DNA of 64,000 bases from Arthrobacter sp. MSA 4-2 (GTDB taxonomy: Bacteria > Actinomycetota > Actinomycetes > Actinomycetales > Micrococcaceae): positions 124,001 to 188,000 of the forward strand of contig NZ_JAEKGC010000008.1 in the NCBI RefSeq assembly GCF_016405885.1, given 5' to 3'. The position numbers and the translations under genes were made by a program. The notes under the pieces were generated by a model. It saw only the letters and a list, made by a program, of their open reading frames with translations, searched no databases and had not been told where the DNA came from. The stretch's first letter is position 1. Each line of letters opens with the position of its first letter. Below, one piece after another: positions 63,881 through 64,000 of this stretch.

Positions 63881-64000
63881 CTGTGACTGGCAGGCACCGG
63901 AATGGTCGCAGCAGGTGCCGCATAGGTTTATCTTCAAGAGCAGGCGCTTTCTCGGGCGGGAATGCCCTGTGAAACCCGCACGGCTGTTCAGTGGCTTCAA

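Noticed and set aside
1-64000. CRISPR array
   Set aside because: No short direct repeats with regular spacers were seen. The only extended repeats are the IS30 duplication, the R1-R4 family and gene paralogues.

Overview
The window looks like a chromosomal or large-replicon segment of a high-GC Gram-positive bacterium, most likely a member of the Micrococcaceae (Arthrobacter-like). The evidence is the base composition, the actinobacterial QcrB-type cytochrome b proteins, the ANTAR, ECF41, DUF4192, STAND/BTAD and LtrA families, and frequent GTG/TTG starts. No rRNA, intact tRNA or CRISPR array was seen.

Layout. (1) 1-6,800: a frameshifted hypothetical gene, then a minus-strand exopolysaccharide operon: processive GT2 synthase, two parallel beta-helix exoproteins, UDP-glucose 6-dehydrogenase. 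(2) 7,700-10,330: a PAS-ANTAR gene broken by an in-frame amber codon, then a divergent XRE regulator/SDR pair. (3) 10,430-13,100: a scar with an MFS stub, a probable ParB tail, a complete IS30-family element and a partial tandem copy of it. (4) 13,400-17,440: a two-component system divergent from a membrane protein/Tat multicopper oxidase pair. (5) 17,680-50,100: a large accessory region dominated by ECF41-type sigma factors and their targets. (6) 50,300-64,000: a series of small accessory modules separated by copies of a long non-coding repeat.

The most striking system is in region 5. Ten sites match one bipartite promoter, (T/C/G)GTCAC(A/G/C), exactly 16 nt, (T/G)GTC, which resembles the known ECF41 promoter. 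They lie ahead of three NmrA-like NAD(P)-binding genes (one continuing into an AhpD-like carboxymuconolactone decarboxylase gene), an MFS exporter, an esterase/hydrolase cluster, two stand-alone cytochrome b genes, an NDH-2 gene, an orphan succinate dehydrogenase-like flavoprotein, a cupin, and the intact ECF41 sigma gene itself. Both cytochrome b proteins lack the same expected haem-ligand histidine in helix D. The region also holds a truncated ECF41 gene, a degenerate ECF41 paralogue, two ECF41 wrecks and wrecked copies of target-type genes, so it seems to have grown by repeated duplication and decay.

The repeat family (four direct copies near 17.7, 50.3, 59.9 and 63.4 kb) carries a tRNA-3'-end-like core; three copies also carry a perfect GTGTGGAC/GTCCACAC palindrome with a variable 3-nt centre. 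The copies divide the right two thirds of the window into cassettes, as an integration or recombination scar would.
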